Below, one piece after another: positions 17,144 through 24,978 of a stretch of DNA of 33,500 nt. The position numbers and the translations under genes were made by a program. The DNA comes from Acidobacteriota bacterium (GTDB taxonomy: Bacteria > Acidobacteriota > UBA6911), in contig JAFGTD010000339.1 in assembly GCA_016934295.1 (NCBI GenBank), positions 1 to 33,500 of the forward strand, written 5' to 3'. Each line of letters opens with the position of its first letter. The first letter of the stretch is position 1. Below the pieces are notes generated by a model. That model was not told where the DNA came from. It saw nothing but the letters and a program-made list of their open reading frames with translations, and made no database searches.

Positions 17144-18256
17144 TCAAACGGAAGACTCGGGTATCGGCCCGGTTTGTTTGGAAGAAACGCCCGTTGTCAG
17201 GCTGGTCTGTATCTTCCTGCGCTGGAAATAGGCTTTTAACACATAGATCAGTATCAGGGCGCCGCCCGTTATCCCGCTGGCATACAACAGTATTTTGCTT
17301 GCCAAATCGAAATAGTTATTATACGCGGGGTCGATATCAAGATACCCGAGCTGCTGGAGATATCTGGGAATGTTGACGATCCTGCTGAATACGCACAAGA
17401 GGATAATCACGGCCGTTACCATGCGAATGATGATCTCTTTTACTACTTTTGTGCCGTAAGCTCCGATGTAGATCCCGAACAGGGAACCGGAAAAGAGCAG
17501 CAGAACAAGGCGAATATCCACCATGCCCTCAAACGCATAACTCAACGCACCGAATGCCCCCATGAACTGCGCGAGAAACAGTTCACTTCCCGCCGCGACC
17601 GAGGCGGAAACTCCAAAAACATAGATCATGGCCGGGACACCGATGAAACCGCCGACACCGATTGTCCCGGCCAGGTACCCGGTCGCCAGTCCGCAAATCA
17701 GGACCACCCACAGGGATACTTTAACATCGGCCACCTGGAAATGGATAATGGGGTGAAGGTTGAACTTACTCAGAAAATCCACAATACGTGTAGAGGGCCC
17801 GCTGCCGTTTCCTTTACGGGTGTTCAAAATATCCTTCAGCATCGACAGGGATACCATCGAAAGCACCACGACAAATACGATGCTGATATACAGGTCGGCA
17901 CCGACCCCGCTCTCATGGCCGTCGCCTCCTCCCGACACGAGCTTCATAAGCCAGACGGCAAGCCTGATTCCTATGGCAGCCGTGATAAGCATAAAAATGG
18001 ACAGCTTCTTGTCGACATTACCCAGTTCCGCATGTTTTCTCGAACCGATAAGAGCTTTCCCGAACTTGTGGGTAATATTGCTGGCAACGGCTACATTCCC
18101 AAGCACCCCGAGGTTCATCATCCCGGGAGTCATGAAAAAAGCGCCGCCGGATCCGATGAATCCGCTCAACATCCCCCCGATAAATCCAAGGAATGTAACC
18201 TGGAGAGCTATGGACCAGGTCAACTCAATAAATTGATTCCCGAATATTTCATTCAT
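17144..18256 (-). CDS. TauE/SafE-family membrane permease
   Basis: This 370-residue inner-membrane protein has about eight transmembrane segments. The two family repeats are visible as GFIGGMLSGFIGSGGAFFMTP near the N-terminus and GLATGYLAGTIGVGGFIGVP in the second half, each a G-x-x-x-G-x-G-G-rich helix. TauE/SafE proteins are thought to export sulfite, sulfoacetate or other small organosulfur anions. The substrate here cannot be read from sequence. A soluble loop of about 80 residues between the halves is longer than usual. I prefer the ATG at 18256, with GAGGGGA 11 nt upstream, to the TTG at 18286, which would place the Shine-Dalgarno inside the gene. In the operon it is a candidate output of the signalling proteins. 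Confidence 0.85.
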   Translation of the reverse strand: MNEIFGNQFIELTWSIALQVTFLGFIGGMLSGFIGSGGAFFMTPGMMNLGVLGNVAVASNITHKFGKALIGSRKHAELGNVDKKLSIFMLITAAIGIRLAVWLMKLVSGGGDGHESGVGADLYISIVFVVVLSMVSLSMLKDILNTRKGNGSGPSTRIVDFLSKFNLHPIIHFQVADVKVSLWVVLICGLATGYLAGTIGVGGFIGVPAMIYVFGVSASVAAGSELFLAQFMGAFGALSYAFEGMVDIRLVLLLFSGSLFGIYIGAYGTKVVKEIIIRMVTAVIILLCVFSRIVNIPRYLQQLGYLDIDPAYNNYFDLASKILLYASGITGGALILIYVLKAYFQRRKIQTSLTTGVSSKQTGPIPESSV

Positions 18257-18318
18257 GTTGTTTTTATTCCCCTCAATATCAGCCAATACCGTTTTGCTCT
18301 AAATTTTGTATTTTTCAG

Positions 18319-19827
18319 CTACTCCAGTTTTATGAGTTTCAGCACGTAGCGGGTAAAACTTCCATAGGCCCAGGCCGTCATTGGAACAAAAAGGGCAACG
18401 AGAGCCGCGGACAGCACCCGGTGCCCGGTACCGGGCTTCGTTAAAAATTCAAGAATGGCCTCCTGGTTATTGAAAACCGCCAGATAAACAACAATAGTGG
18501 CTACAGCATACAGCGCCATATGGAGCCACTGTTTCGGGCCGAAAAGATAATGACTCTTGAGATCCTCGGTACTGATGATTGGAACTTTAAGATGATCGGC
18601 AAGAAAACTGATGAGGTCCCGTCTCATACGCTTCTGCACCGACGCTCCTCTGGAGAGGAACACGTCTCCAACTACAACCAGGCTGTTTTTTTCCGCCCGG
18701 TTCAAGCCGGAAAGGAGTCCCTGGGTTCCCCCGGCAATCGTTCTGACGGTATTCGCCCGCCCTACCTGGATGAGTTTGTCAAAAGTTTCAGCAACTCCCT
18801 CGGCATCGTCCTCATGGGACAACGCCGTTGAAGTATCATCCAAAATGCCTCCATTCGCGGCTCGATACGAAGTCTCTACTATCGGAGACCGGGCTTCTAC
18901 CCGTGCTGCTTCAACACCTTCAAGCAAACGGATCAGTTCGACGGAAGCGTTCCATTTCTCCGCCACCTGGATCACCTGTTCCAGCGAAGGCGCGTCGGGA
19001 TCAAAGTTTTCCTGGATGTAAAGGATATTCGTTGTCGCAACCGTACAGACTATGGATTGAATGTCTTCAATCCTGCTCAGCACCTCCGGAATAACGGCGG
19101 CCTGTTTCGCCTGGCGGGGCAGATACGTCACGGCGACATTTCCATGATCCGCCTTCACCGTAACGCTGACATCCCGGGTCCGATCGTCCCTTCCTATAGC
19201 CAGCCGGCAGCGGGAAGCCAGAAGCGTATCCCGGACGGCCTGCCGTGAGGCAGGCGTTTCCATGAAATCCGGAAGCTGGGCGACGGAAACCAACGCGGAT
19301 GCGGAATTCTCCACAGTCATATTCAAGGAATTGATTGTAATATCGTATAAGGAGGGATCTTCCCAGTCGACATTGTACAGAGTTCGAACCCAGCGACGCC
19401 GATCTTCATCAACCTGGTCGTTGTACTTCCTGGCTTTCTCCCGTGTGAGACTCGGCATCCGCCGCAGGGTCATATTGATGCGCTCTTCATCATTCGCAAT
19501 GGCGCGAATCCTCAAAACATGGCTGATACCGGGCAAGACCAGGTGTCCGGTTCTTCCATGATAGATCACACTTTTTTCCATTGCGCGCTCGCAGATTTGC
19601 GCGGATATGAAGGCCTTCATCATTTCCACCTGGATGGCCAGACCTTCCGTAATGGGGTGGCGCTTGAGAACAGCCGATTCAATCTTTCCGACGGGAATTC
19701 CCTGATCCGTCGCGCTGTCCGTCAGGGTTTCACGCGGGATACAGTCCCATCCCAGTTTTTGGGCAAGTTTTTCGGCTAATTCATTCCCGTATCCAAAGCT
19801 GCCGCGGGAGACGCAGATAATTTGCAT
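18319..19827 (-). CDS. Cytidylate-kinase-like protein with C-terminal membrane anchor
   Basis: This 502-residue protein starts with IICVSRGSFGYGNELAEKLAQKLGWDCI, the start of the cytidylate-kinase-like (Cytidylate_kin2) P-loop family. Residues up to about 190 fit that family, with IYHGRTGHLVLPG and LRIRAIANDEERI segments. Residues about 195-265 resemble a BON-like alpha/beta domain. Residues about 290-430 include LVVVGDVFLSRGASVQKRMR followed by a PIIST strand, reminiscent of a Usp fold. The last 70 residues hold two hydrophobic helices (LYAVATIVVYLAVF and ALVALFVPMTAWAYG). True CMP kinases are about 225 residues and soluble, so this is a signalling relative and not the housekeeping enzyme. 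It starts 6 nt after the Usp-like gene. Confidence 0.8.
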   Translation of the reverse strand: MQIICVSRGSFGYGNELAEKLAQKLGWDCIPRETLTDSATDQGIPVGKIESAVLKRHPITEGLAIQVEMMKAFISAQICERAMEKSVIYHGRTGHLVLPGISHVLRIRAIANDEERINMTLRRMPSLTREKARKYNDQVDEDRRRWVRTLYNVDWEDPSLYDITINSLNMTVENSASALVSVAQLPDFMETPASRQAVRDTLLASRCRLAIGRDDRTRDVSVTVKADHGNVAVTYLPRQAKQAAVIPEVLSRIEDIQSIVCTVATTNILYIQENFDPDAPSLEQVIQVAEKWNASVELIRLLEGVEAARVEARSPIVETSYRAANGGILDDTSTALSHEDDAEGVAETFDKLIQVGRANTVRTIAGGTQGLLSGLNRAEKNSLVVVGDVFLSRGASVQKRMRRDLISFLADHLKVPIISTEDLKSHYLFGPKQWLHMALYAVATIVVYLAVFNNQEAILEFLTKPGTGHRVLSAALVALFVPMTAWAYGSFTRYVLKLIKLE

Positions 19828-19833
19828 AGGAGC

Positions 19834-20277
19834 CTACCCTTCCGTATGTTTGCAGGTATTTGCTTTTATGTCTTTGGTTCGCGGTATCGGCGATACGATG
19901 GAGCAGGGAAGCATCCCTGTAAGCTTGTTAAGCCAATGGTGAGGTTTTCCCGAGCCGAGTTTCCCAACCATCCTTTCGTCGCTTCCCCAGACGATAACGG
20001 CCAAACTGGAATGAACCGCCAGATACTTCAGGAGTTCCGTTGCTTTGTTCCCATACCGAATGTCTTTCGATACTTTTATCCGTGCCTGTTGGATCGGTTC
20101 CAGCAATTCTTTAACCAGCACATCCTCCGAGCAGGATGCACGCAATGCATCCGTAGCCAGCATTAGAAGTAAAATGGGCATTTCCAGACGCCGGGCAAGT
20201 TCAATGGAATAACGAACGCTTTCTTCACGGATATTGCAGTCCTCGAAGAGAACCAGAATTTCCTTTTCCCTGGTCAT
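19834..20277 (-). CDS. Universal-stress-protein-like protein
   Basis: This 147-residue alpha/beta protein has the Usp layout. The N-terminal strand ILVLFEDCN is followed by a helix SVRYSIELARRLEMPILLLMLA. A mid-protein helix comes next (LLEPIQQARIKVSKDI), then the strand LAVIVWGSDERM and a final CSIVSPI strand. The Walker-like G-x2-G-x9-G(S/T) loop of ATP-binding Usps is only partly kept (GSDERMVGKLGSGKPHHW), so nucleotide binding is uncertain. GGAGAAAGG precedes the ATG at 20277. It is the first gene of the seven-gene unit and lies about 347 nt downstream of the predicted sigma-54 transcription start. Confidence 0.75.
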   Translation of the reverse strand: MTREKEILVLFEDCNIREESVRYSIELARRLEMPILLLMLATDALRASCSEDVLVKELLEPIQQARIKVSKDIRYGNKATELLKYLAVHSSLAVIVWGSDERMVGKLGSGKPHHWLNKLTGMLPCSIVSPIPRTKDIKANTCKHTEG

Positions 20278-20294
20278 CGCCTTTCTCCGTCAAC

Positions 20295-20328
20295 CCGGAT
20301 TTCTCGCGAAGATTCTCGAGAAATGCGG
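20295..20328. repeat. CCGGATTTCTCG palindromic element
   Basis: CCGGATTTCTCG (20295-20306) pairs with CGAGAAATGCGG (20317-20328) with one mismatch around a 10-nt loop. It is 18 bp upstream of the Usp-like start codon, inside the predicted operon leader, and is related to the element at 16078-16116. Confidence 0.7.
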
Positions 20329-20449
20329 ATCAAGGTAATTGCTCCCGGGATTTCCGGCTCCTGGCACATCGCATCCCTGCAGCGAACATAGGCTCAGGCG
20401 TGGCTATAACCGTCGCCTGTGGTTGGCGATCCGTCTGCGGCAGGTTCCC

Positions 20450-20598
20450 ATCGGTGTCGGAGTCGGAATCGATATCGGGATCGTTCTAACCGGTGTAGTA
20501 CTCATTCGGTTCCTCGGAAACGGCATCCAGTTCCTGTACCCGAACCCTATCTCGCGCTCTTGCGATTCCTATACCGACACCGGATCCCGACCCCGATT
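20450..20598. repeat. GGNATC-rich imperfect inverted repeat, copy B
   Basis: TCGG-rich units at 20450-20483 recur as the complement at 20563-20598. Bases 20451-20471 and 20563-20583 pair at 17 of 21 positions, around an 91-nt centre. The design matches copy A at 7036-7115. It falls within the predicted 5' leader of the operon, so the transcript could fold here. Confidence 0.65.
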
Positions 20599-20634
20599 AT
20601 GTACCGCGAACCATGGGTTGATCGCTTAAATTAA

Positions 20635-20652
20635 GGCAATTAGGGGACCAGA
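20635..20652 (-). promoter_or_regulatory. Predicted sigma-54 promoter (-24/-12) of the Usp-to-kinase operon
   Basis: The minus strand reads CTGGTCCCCTAATTGCC. The GG of CTGG (20648-20649) and the GC of TTGC (20636-20637) are separated by exactly 10 bases, as required for sigma-54. The match to the consensus TGGCACG-N4-TTGCW is good at the invariant positions. Transcription would start near 20624. It is the only such site I found in the intergenic regions by eye, and it sits beside an NtrC-family activator gene. Confidence 0.65.
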
Positions 20653-20715
20653 AAGTGATAATGGGATATGTCTAAAGGATAGAAGTATTTAATGTAATTC
20701 TGCTTCAGGCGGGAC

Positions 20716-20732
20716 TGTTGCAATATGCAACA
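20716..20732. promoter_or_regulatory. Dyad operator 1 (candidate activator site)
   Basis: The perfect dyad TGTTGCA-ATA-TGCAACA is centred at 20724, about 100 bp upstream of the predicted sigma-54 start. The same GTTGC/GCAAC half-site and the same ATA spacer occur in operator 2, 76 bp away. Confidence 0.6.
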
Positions 20733-20781
20733 TCAAAAGCAAAAAACCGTGTAAAGGCAGCATTTGCCATCCGTGGGGAGG

Positions 20782-20818
20782 GTAACAATACGCAACGGAT
20801 ACCGTTGCATTTTGTTAC
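20782..20818. promoter_or_regulatory. Nested dyad operator 2 (candidate activator site)
   Basis: The inner dyad GCAACGG-ATA-CCGTTGC (20792-20808) and the outer pair GTAACAA/TTGTTAC (20782-20788, 20812-20818) share the same centre at 20800. Half-sites GTAAC and GCAAC, and GTTGC and GTTAC, are each 10 bp apart, one helical turn. It lies 2 bp after the activator's stop codon. A terminator reading is unlikely, because no T-tract follows on the minus strand. Confidence 0.6.
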
Positions 20819-20820
20819 AT

Positions 20821-22203
20821 TTATTCATCAAATTCCTGTTGCTTCAATTTTCGATACAACGAGACGCGATCGATTCCCAGAATTCTGGCCGCCTGTGTTT
20901 TATTATGTCCCACACGGGCAAGAATCCATTGGATATAGTCTTTTTCGATTTCCGACAGAGTTTTCATCGTCCCTTTTTCTTTACGAAAGGCCACAGTTTC
21001 AAAAGCCCGCAGGTCGGAAGGCAGATCCCGGGATTCGATTCGACTTTCCCGGGCGAGAGCCGCAGCCCGCTCCACAATATTCTCAAGCTCCCGTATATTC
21101 CCCGGGAAGCTGTAGTTCATCAGCAGCCCCATCGCTTCTTCGGAAAATCCATCGAAATGTTTTCCCATCTGGCCGGCGGCTCTTTTAAGACAAAACATGC
21201 TCAGCAATGGGATATCTTCCTTTCTCTGTTCGAGTGTCGGGAGTTTGATGGCGATGACATTCAATCGGAAGTAAAGATCCTGGCGAAAAATCCCGGCTTC
21301 AACTAATTTCTTAAGGTCTTTATTCGTCGCGGAAAGAATTCGGATATCCACCGGGATAGGCCGGGAACTCCCTACGCGGAACAGCTCCTTCTCCTGGACG
21401 ACACGAAGAATTTTAGCCTGCATGGTAGGGGACATATCCCCGACCTCATCAAAAAAAACAGTTCCTCCGTCCGCGCTCTCCAAAAGTCCCGGGGTGGTTT
21501 TTGAAGCTCCGGTGTACGCGTCCTTTTCATGCCCGAACAGTTCATTGGCCAGGAGCTCATCCGCAAAGGAGGCGCAGTTAAAAGCCAGGAATCGCTCCGT
21601 TCTTCTCTTGCTGTGATTGTGAATTGCCCGGGCGATAAGTTCCTTGCCGGTACCGGATTCCCCGACAATAAGCACATTCGCTTCCGACTGTTCCATTCTT
21701 TCTATGGTGGATTTTATGGCCTGTATCTTAGGAGAATTTCCAATAATATCCGGAAAATCGGATGCGCTTTCGTGCTCCAACTCCCGAATCCGCGTTTTCA
21801 AACGCCGTTTTTCCAGGGCCTGTTCGACGATATGATACAGTTCATCGGACCGGATCGGCTTCTGCAGGTAATGAAAAGCACCCTTTCTGGTTGCCTGGAT
21901 GGCGCTATCCACGGAAGCATAGCCGGTAATAATCACGACTTCCGTATCCGGGGATACCTTTTTGGAATAGGCCAGCACGGCAAGGCCGTCGACACCGCCC
22001 AGGACCAGGTCGGTGAGCACCAGGTCGAATTTCAATGCTTTCAATAAATCAAGGGCATGCTCCCCGGTGGCAGCTGTGCGGATCTCGAATCCCTTTTTCT
22101 CCATAAGGCTCTTCATGCGCTTCAGAGCCGTCTCCTCGTCATCCACAACCAGGATTCGACAGGGTCCAGGCTTCTTACTGATTCTTCCGGCTTCCTTCTC
22201 CAT
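20821..22203 (-). CDS. NtrC-family sigma-54 response regulator
   Basis: The 460-residue protein has a receiver (Asp21, Asp22, acceptor Asp65 in LVLTDLVLGG, Lys115), an AAA+ domain and a Fis-type helix-turn-helix (NKTQAARILGIDRVSLYRKL). The AAA+ domain carries Walker A GESGTGKE (181-188), Walker B GGTVFFDEVG and the R-finger region FRQDLYFRLNVI. The sigma-54-contacting GAFTGA loop reads DAYTGA (228-233), a non-canonical form. I prefer the ATG at 22203, because longer forms (22236, 22299) have no ribosome binding site and the longest would overlap the MATE gene. It probably binds the two dyads just downstream and drives the sigma-54 promoter of the seven-gene operon. It may be phosphorylated by the kinase at the far end of that operon. 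Confidence 0.92.
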   Translation of the reverse strand: MEKEAGRISKKPGPCRILVVDDEETALKRMKSLMEKKGFEIRTAATGEHALDLLKALKFDLVLTDLVLGGVDGLAVLAYSKKVSPDTEVVIITGYASVDSAIQATRKGAFHYLQKPIRSDELYHIVEQALEKRRLKTRIRELEHESASDFPDIIGNSPKIQAIKSTIERMEQSEANVLIVGESGTGKELIARAIHNHSKRRTERFLAFNCASFADELLANELFGHEKDAYTGASKTTPGLLESADGGTVFFDEVGDMSPTMQAKILRVVQEKELFRVGSSRPIPVDIRILSATNKDLKKLVEAGIFRQDLYFRLNVIAIKLPTLEQRKEDIPLLSMFCLKRAAGQMGKHFDGFSEEAMGLLMNYSFPGNIRELENIVERAAALARESRIESRDLPSDLRAFETVAFRKEKGTMKTLSEIEKDYIQWILARVGHNKTQAARILGIDRVSLYRKLKQQEFDE

Positions 22204-22267
22204 TTCTTCAATCTCTCTGTTCCCGGATATCGGCATTGAAAATGCAGCACAAAGGCCTGACCCGCAT

Positions 22268-23677
22268 TTATGCTGGAGTGGATCCTTCGAGCTTGGCATC
22301 GACGGATTCCATTCGCATAAGGCCTTTCAGGTACCGGCATGCCCAGCCGAAGACGACCGGAATATATGCAAGTCCGGCCGCGGCAATACCGATCCACACT
22401 CCATTCAATCCCCAGTCGAGATAAACGCCGAGTATCCATGCAAACGGCACGGTAAATACGATTGTCCGGATCAGCGTTGCCGTCAACGCGAAAATGCCCT
22501 TGCCCGTACCCTGGAACAGTCCCGACGAGAGCATCCCGAAGGGTGTCGTCGGAAGAAGCACCCAGGCGATACGAAGGAATTTCTCCAGTTCCGGGACGAG
22601 CATCTGAGACTCCTCGGACCAGGTAAAAATCCAGGTAATCTGCGGGGCGAAAACGACAACAATCACGGCAAGCACCAGTTCTATCGAAACGCCGGTCCTG
22701 AGAGCGTAAAAGTAGGCTGTCCTGGCTTTCCTGAACTCCGATGCCCCGTATGCGGCCCCCGTTACGGCAGTCACGGCGCTGGCCACCCCAAGCATCGGCA
22801 GCGTTGCAATGGACACGATCCGCCAGCCGCTTGTATACACCGCGACGCCGATCGTCCCCCCGACCGTTGCGATGATTGTCGTCAGCAGAAAGGCCATCAA
22901 AGACATGGACATCTGCGAAACGGTCGCGGGAAGGCCTACTCTGCCGATATCGTAAAGAATATGGCCGTCAAAGCGAAATCCCTTGAAACGGAAGATCACA
23001 AATGTCTTCTTCTGTATAAATAGCCAGTAAAAGGTAAGCAACGTCGTCAGGAACATGGAAAGAAGGGTCGCAATTGCGGCCCCGCTTACACCCATTTCCA
23101 GAACATAAATAAAGATCGGGTCGAGAATGATATTGACGACGCCTCCAACCGCCATCGCAACCATGGCCCGTTTTGCATCCCCTTCGCTTCTCAATATGGA
23201 TACCGCACTGGCATTGAAGAAAAGAAAAAGGCTCCCCAGGAAAATGATCCTCGAATAGGCTATGGAAAGCTGCAGCGCGCTTTCGGTCGCTCCCATGAAT
23301 TCCATCGCATAGGGGAGCAGGAGCAGCATAACGATGCAGGTGATCCCTCCAAGGATCAGGCTGGAGATAATGCTGTGGGCGGCCACTTTGTCGGCCCCGA
23401 TCCGGTCGTCGGCTCCGATCCGGCGGGAAATTGCCGCACCGCCCCCAATACCGATACCGTTCGCCAGCGCCATTGCCAGGAAGAAAAACGGGAAAGTGAA
23501 GCCTACGGCCGAAAGGGAATCCGGCCCCCTCCCCGAAACCCAAATGGCATCCGCCAGGTTATAAAGGGTTTGGAAAGACATGGCTACGACCATCGGGATC
23601 GACAGCTTGATTATCGCTTTCCTGGGATCGCCAAGCAGGATTTTTACACCTTTGGTTTCTTTTCTATCGATGGAAAT
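22268..23677 (-). CDS. MATE-family multidrug/toxin exporter, probable AUU start
   Basis: This inner-membrane antiporter has about 12 transmembrane helices and is 469 residues long from the start I propose. The first ATG in frame (23593) lies inside helix 1 and would remove the conserved N-terminal segment. The frame upstream encodes KILLGDPRKAIIKLSIPMVV, which is the typical MATE beginning, and continues to an ATT codon at 23677. AAAGGGAG ends 7 nt before it. There is no in-frame ATG, GTG or TTG between. Family motifs include LYNLADAIWVSGRGPDSLSA near the start and GVSGAAIAT mid-protein. MATE proteins export cationic drugs or metabolites using Na+ or H+ gradients; the substrate is unknown. 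It begins 13 nt after the aldo/keto reductase stop. Confidence 0.85.
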   Translation of the reverse strand: MSIDRKETKGVKILLGDPRKAIIKLSIPMVVAMSFQTLYNLADAIWVSGRGPDSLSAVGFTFPFFFLAMALANGIGIGGGAAISRRIGADDRIGADKVAAHSIISSLILGGITCIVMLLLLPYAMEFMGATESALQLSIAYSRIIFLGSLFLFFNASAVSILRSEGDAKRAMVAMAVGGVVNIILDPIFIYVLEMGVSGAAIATLLSMFLTTLLTFYWLFIQKKTFVIFRFKGFRFDGHILYDIGRVGLPATVSQMSMSLMAFLLTTIIATVGGTIGVAVYTSGWRIVSIATLPMLGVASAVTAVTGAAYGASEFRKARTAYFYALRTGVSIELVLAVIVVVFAPQITWIFTWSEESQMLVPELEKFLRIAWVLLPTTPFGMLSSGLFQGTGKGIFALTATLIRTIVFTVPFAWILGVYLDWGLNGVWIGIAAAGLAYIPVVFGWACRYLKGLMRMESVDAKLEGSTPA

Positions 23678-23690
23678 GACTGCACTCCCT

Positions 23691-24674
23691 TTAAATATTT
23701 ACGGCCAGCATACCCTGGGCATTATAGCGGTCCCCCGATGCGGCTCCCAGCGGGAACGCTTCCTCCAGGCGGCGCAATTCGGTCGGGGTGAAATGAATCC
23801 GGCATGCCTCCAGGTTTTCCTCAAGGTGCCGGATGCTGACGGTTCCCGGGATCGGCACGACATCCTCTCTCTGGGCCAGAACCCAGGCAAGGGCCAGCTG
23901 TGCCGGCGTGCAACTTTTTTCTTCCGCCATATACCGGACAGCCTCGACCAGGTGCAGATTGTGCTGAAAATTATCCCCCATAAATCGCGGATGGCGGCGC
24001 CTCCAGTCATCCGGAGACAAATCTTCATTCTTCTTAAACCGCCCCGTCAGGAAACCGCGCCCCAGGGGGCTGTAGGCTACGAAACCTACATCCAGCTCCT
24101 TGCAGGCATTCAGGATCCCTATCTCGGGATCGCGGCTCCAGAGCGAATACTCCGTCTGCAGGGCCAGAATCGGATGGACGGCGCAGGCCCGGCGGATAGT
24201 GTCCGGAGCGGCTTCGGACAATCCCAGGTAGCGAACTTTCCCGGCGCTCACAAGCTCCGCCATGGCTCCCACCGTATCCTCAATCGGCGTATCCGGATCC
24301 ACCCGATGCTGGTAATAAAGATCGATGGTTTCCATCCCCAGCCGCTTCAGGCTCGCATCACATGCTTTCCGTACATATTCGGGGCGACCGTTGACGCCCA
24401 CAAACTCGCCTTCTGAATTTCGGACATTGCCGAATTTCGTAGCCAGAAAAACCTTGCCGCGCCGGTCGGCGACAGCACGCCCGACCAACTCCTCATTGCG
24501 CCCAAGGCCATAAATATCTGCCGTATCCAGAAAATCGATTCCGAGATCGATGGCGCGATGCATAGTCGCTATGGATTCCGTATCATCGGCGGGACTGTAG
24601 AACTCCGACATGCCCATACAGCCCAAACCTATGGCGGATACTTGCACTTGCCGGCCTAATTTACGTTTCTCCAT
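23691..24674 (-). CDS. Aldo/keto reductase
   Basis: This 327-residue NAD(P)H-dependent oxidoreductase of the (alpha/beta)8 AKR superfamily reduces aldehydes or ketones in the cytoplasm. The catalytic tetrad is present: Asp50 (FLDTADIYG), Tyr55, Lys80 (ATKFG) and His123 (YYQHRVDP). The N-terminus [20 protein letters not shown] resembles the AKR13/YakC-type reductases. The C-terminal cofactor segment is [14 protein letters not shown]. The ATG at 24674 is chosen because GGGAGGAGGT lies 5 nt upstream; an ATG at 24713 would include the Shine-Dalgarno. It is the first gene of a likely AKR-MATE unit, and the export and reduction functions may serve detoxification together (inference). Confidence 0.92.
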   Translation of the reverse strand: MEKRKLGRQVQVSAIGLGCMGMSEFYSPADDTESIATMHRAIDLGIDFLDTADIYGLGRNEELVGRAVADRRGKVFLATKFGNVRNSEGEFVGVNGRPEYVRKACDASLKRLGMETIDLYYQHRVDPDTPIEDTVGAMAELVSAGKVRYLGLSEAAPDTIRRACAVHPILALQTEYSLWSRDPEIGILNACKELDVGFVAYSPLGRGFLTGRFKKNEDLSPDDWRRRHPRFMGDNFQHNLHLVEAVRYMAEEKSCTPAQLALAWVLAQREDVVPIPGTVSIRHLEENLEACRIHFTPTELRRLEEAFPLGAASGDRYNAQGMLAVNI

Positions 24675-24978
24675 AACACCTCCTCCCGCTTGAATGCATT
24701 CTCGCAGGAACATGGTCCCGCTGTAAACGCTTCCGGGATCGATCCCTATAATTTAGCCGGACTACCGATCAAACATTCATGCCGACCCGCACAGTAAAGA
24801 AAGCGGTTTCAATATAACCTGAAGACACCACAGGACCAAGAACTCCCCGAAAAATCATGCAGTGTTAACCCGCCTATGCGTCCTAAAATCAACTGAATAT
24901 CCAACATTAACTGCAGAATCCAAGTGACTATGAAGGCCTCTCGACATAAAATACGCAGATTGGAAACCCATAAATATT
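24675..24978. other. Divergent intergenic region
   Basis: These 304 bases separate the leftward AKR gene and the rightward DnaJ-PilZ gene. A 12-bp perfect palindrome, GGGATCGATCCC (24735-24746), abuts a plus-strand TATAAT (24747-24752). A matching -35 box is not evident, so the promoter assignment is weak. I see no RNA gene or repeat. Confidence 0.45.

Larger units (their letters stand above)
20278..20820. other. 543-bp control region of the seven-gene operon
   Basis: No gene is visible. Read on the minus strand from the activator gene towards the Usp-like gene, it holds a nested dyad (20782-20818), a second dyad (20716-20732), a -24/-12 promoter (20635-20652) and the GGNATC inverted repeat copy B. 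A CCGGATTTCTCG/CGAGAAATGCGG hairpin lies just before the first gene. The predicted untranslated leader is about 347 nt. The small open frame at 20339-20629 is produced by the repeat. Confidence 0.7.

Noticed and set aside
20782-20818. Nested dyad read as terminator of the activator gene
   Set aside because: No T-tract follows on the minus strand. The half-site arrangement and its repeat at 20716-20732 fit a protein-binding site better.
22013-23023. Plus-strand frame of 336 codons
   Set aside because: It is antisense to the activator and the MATE gene, and is rich in Arg, His, Pro and Gly as expected of a shadow frame.
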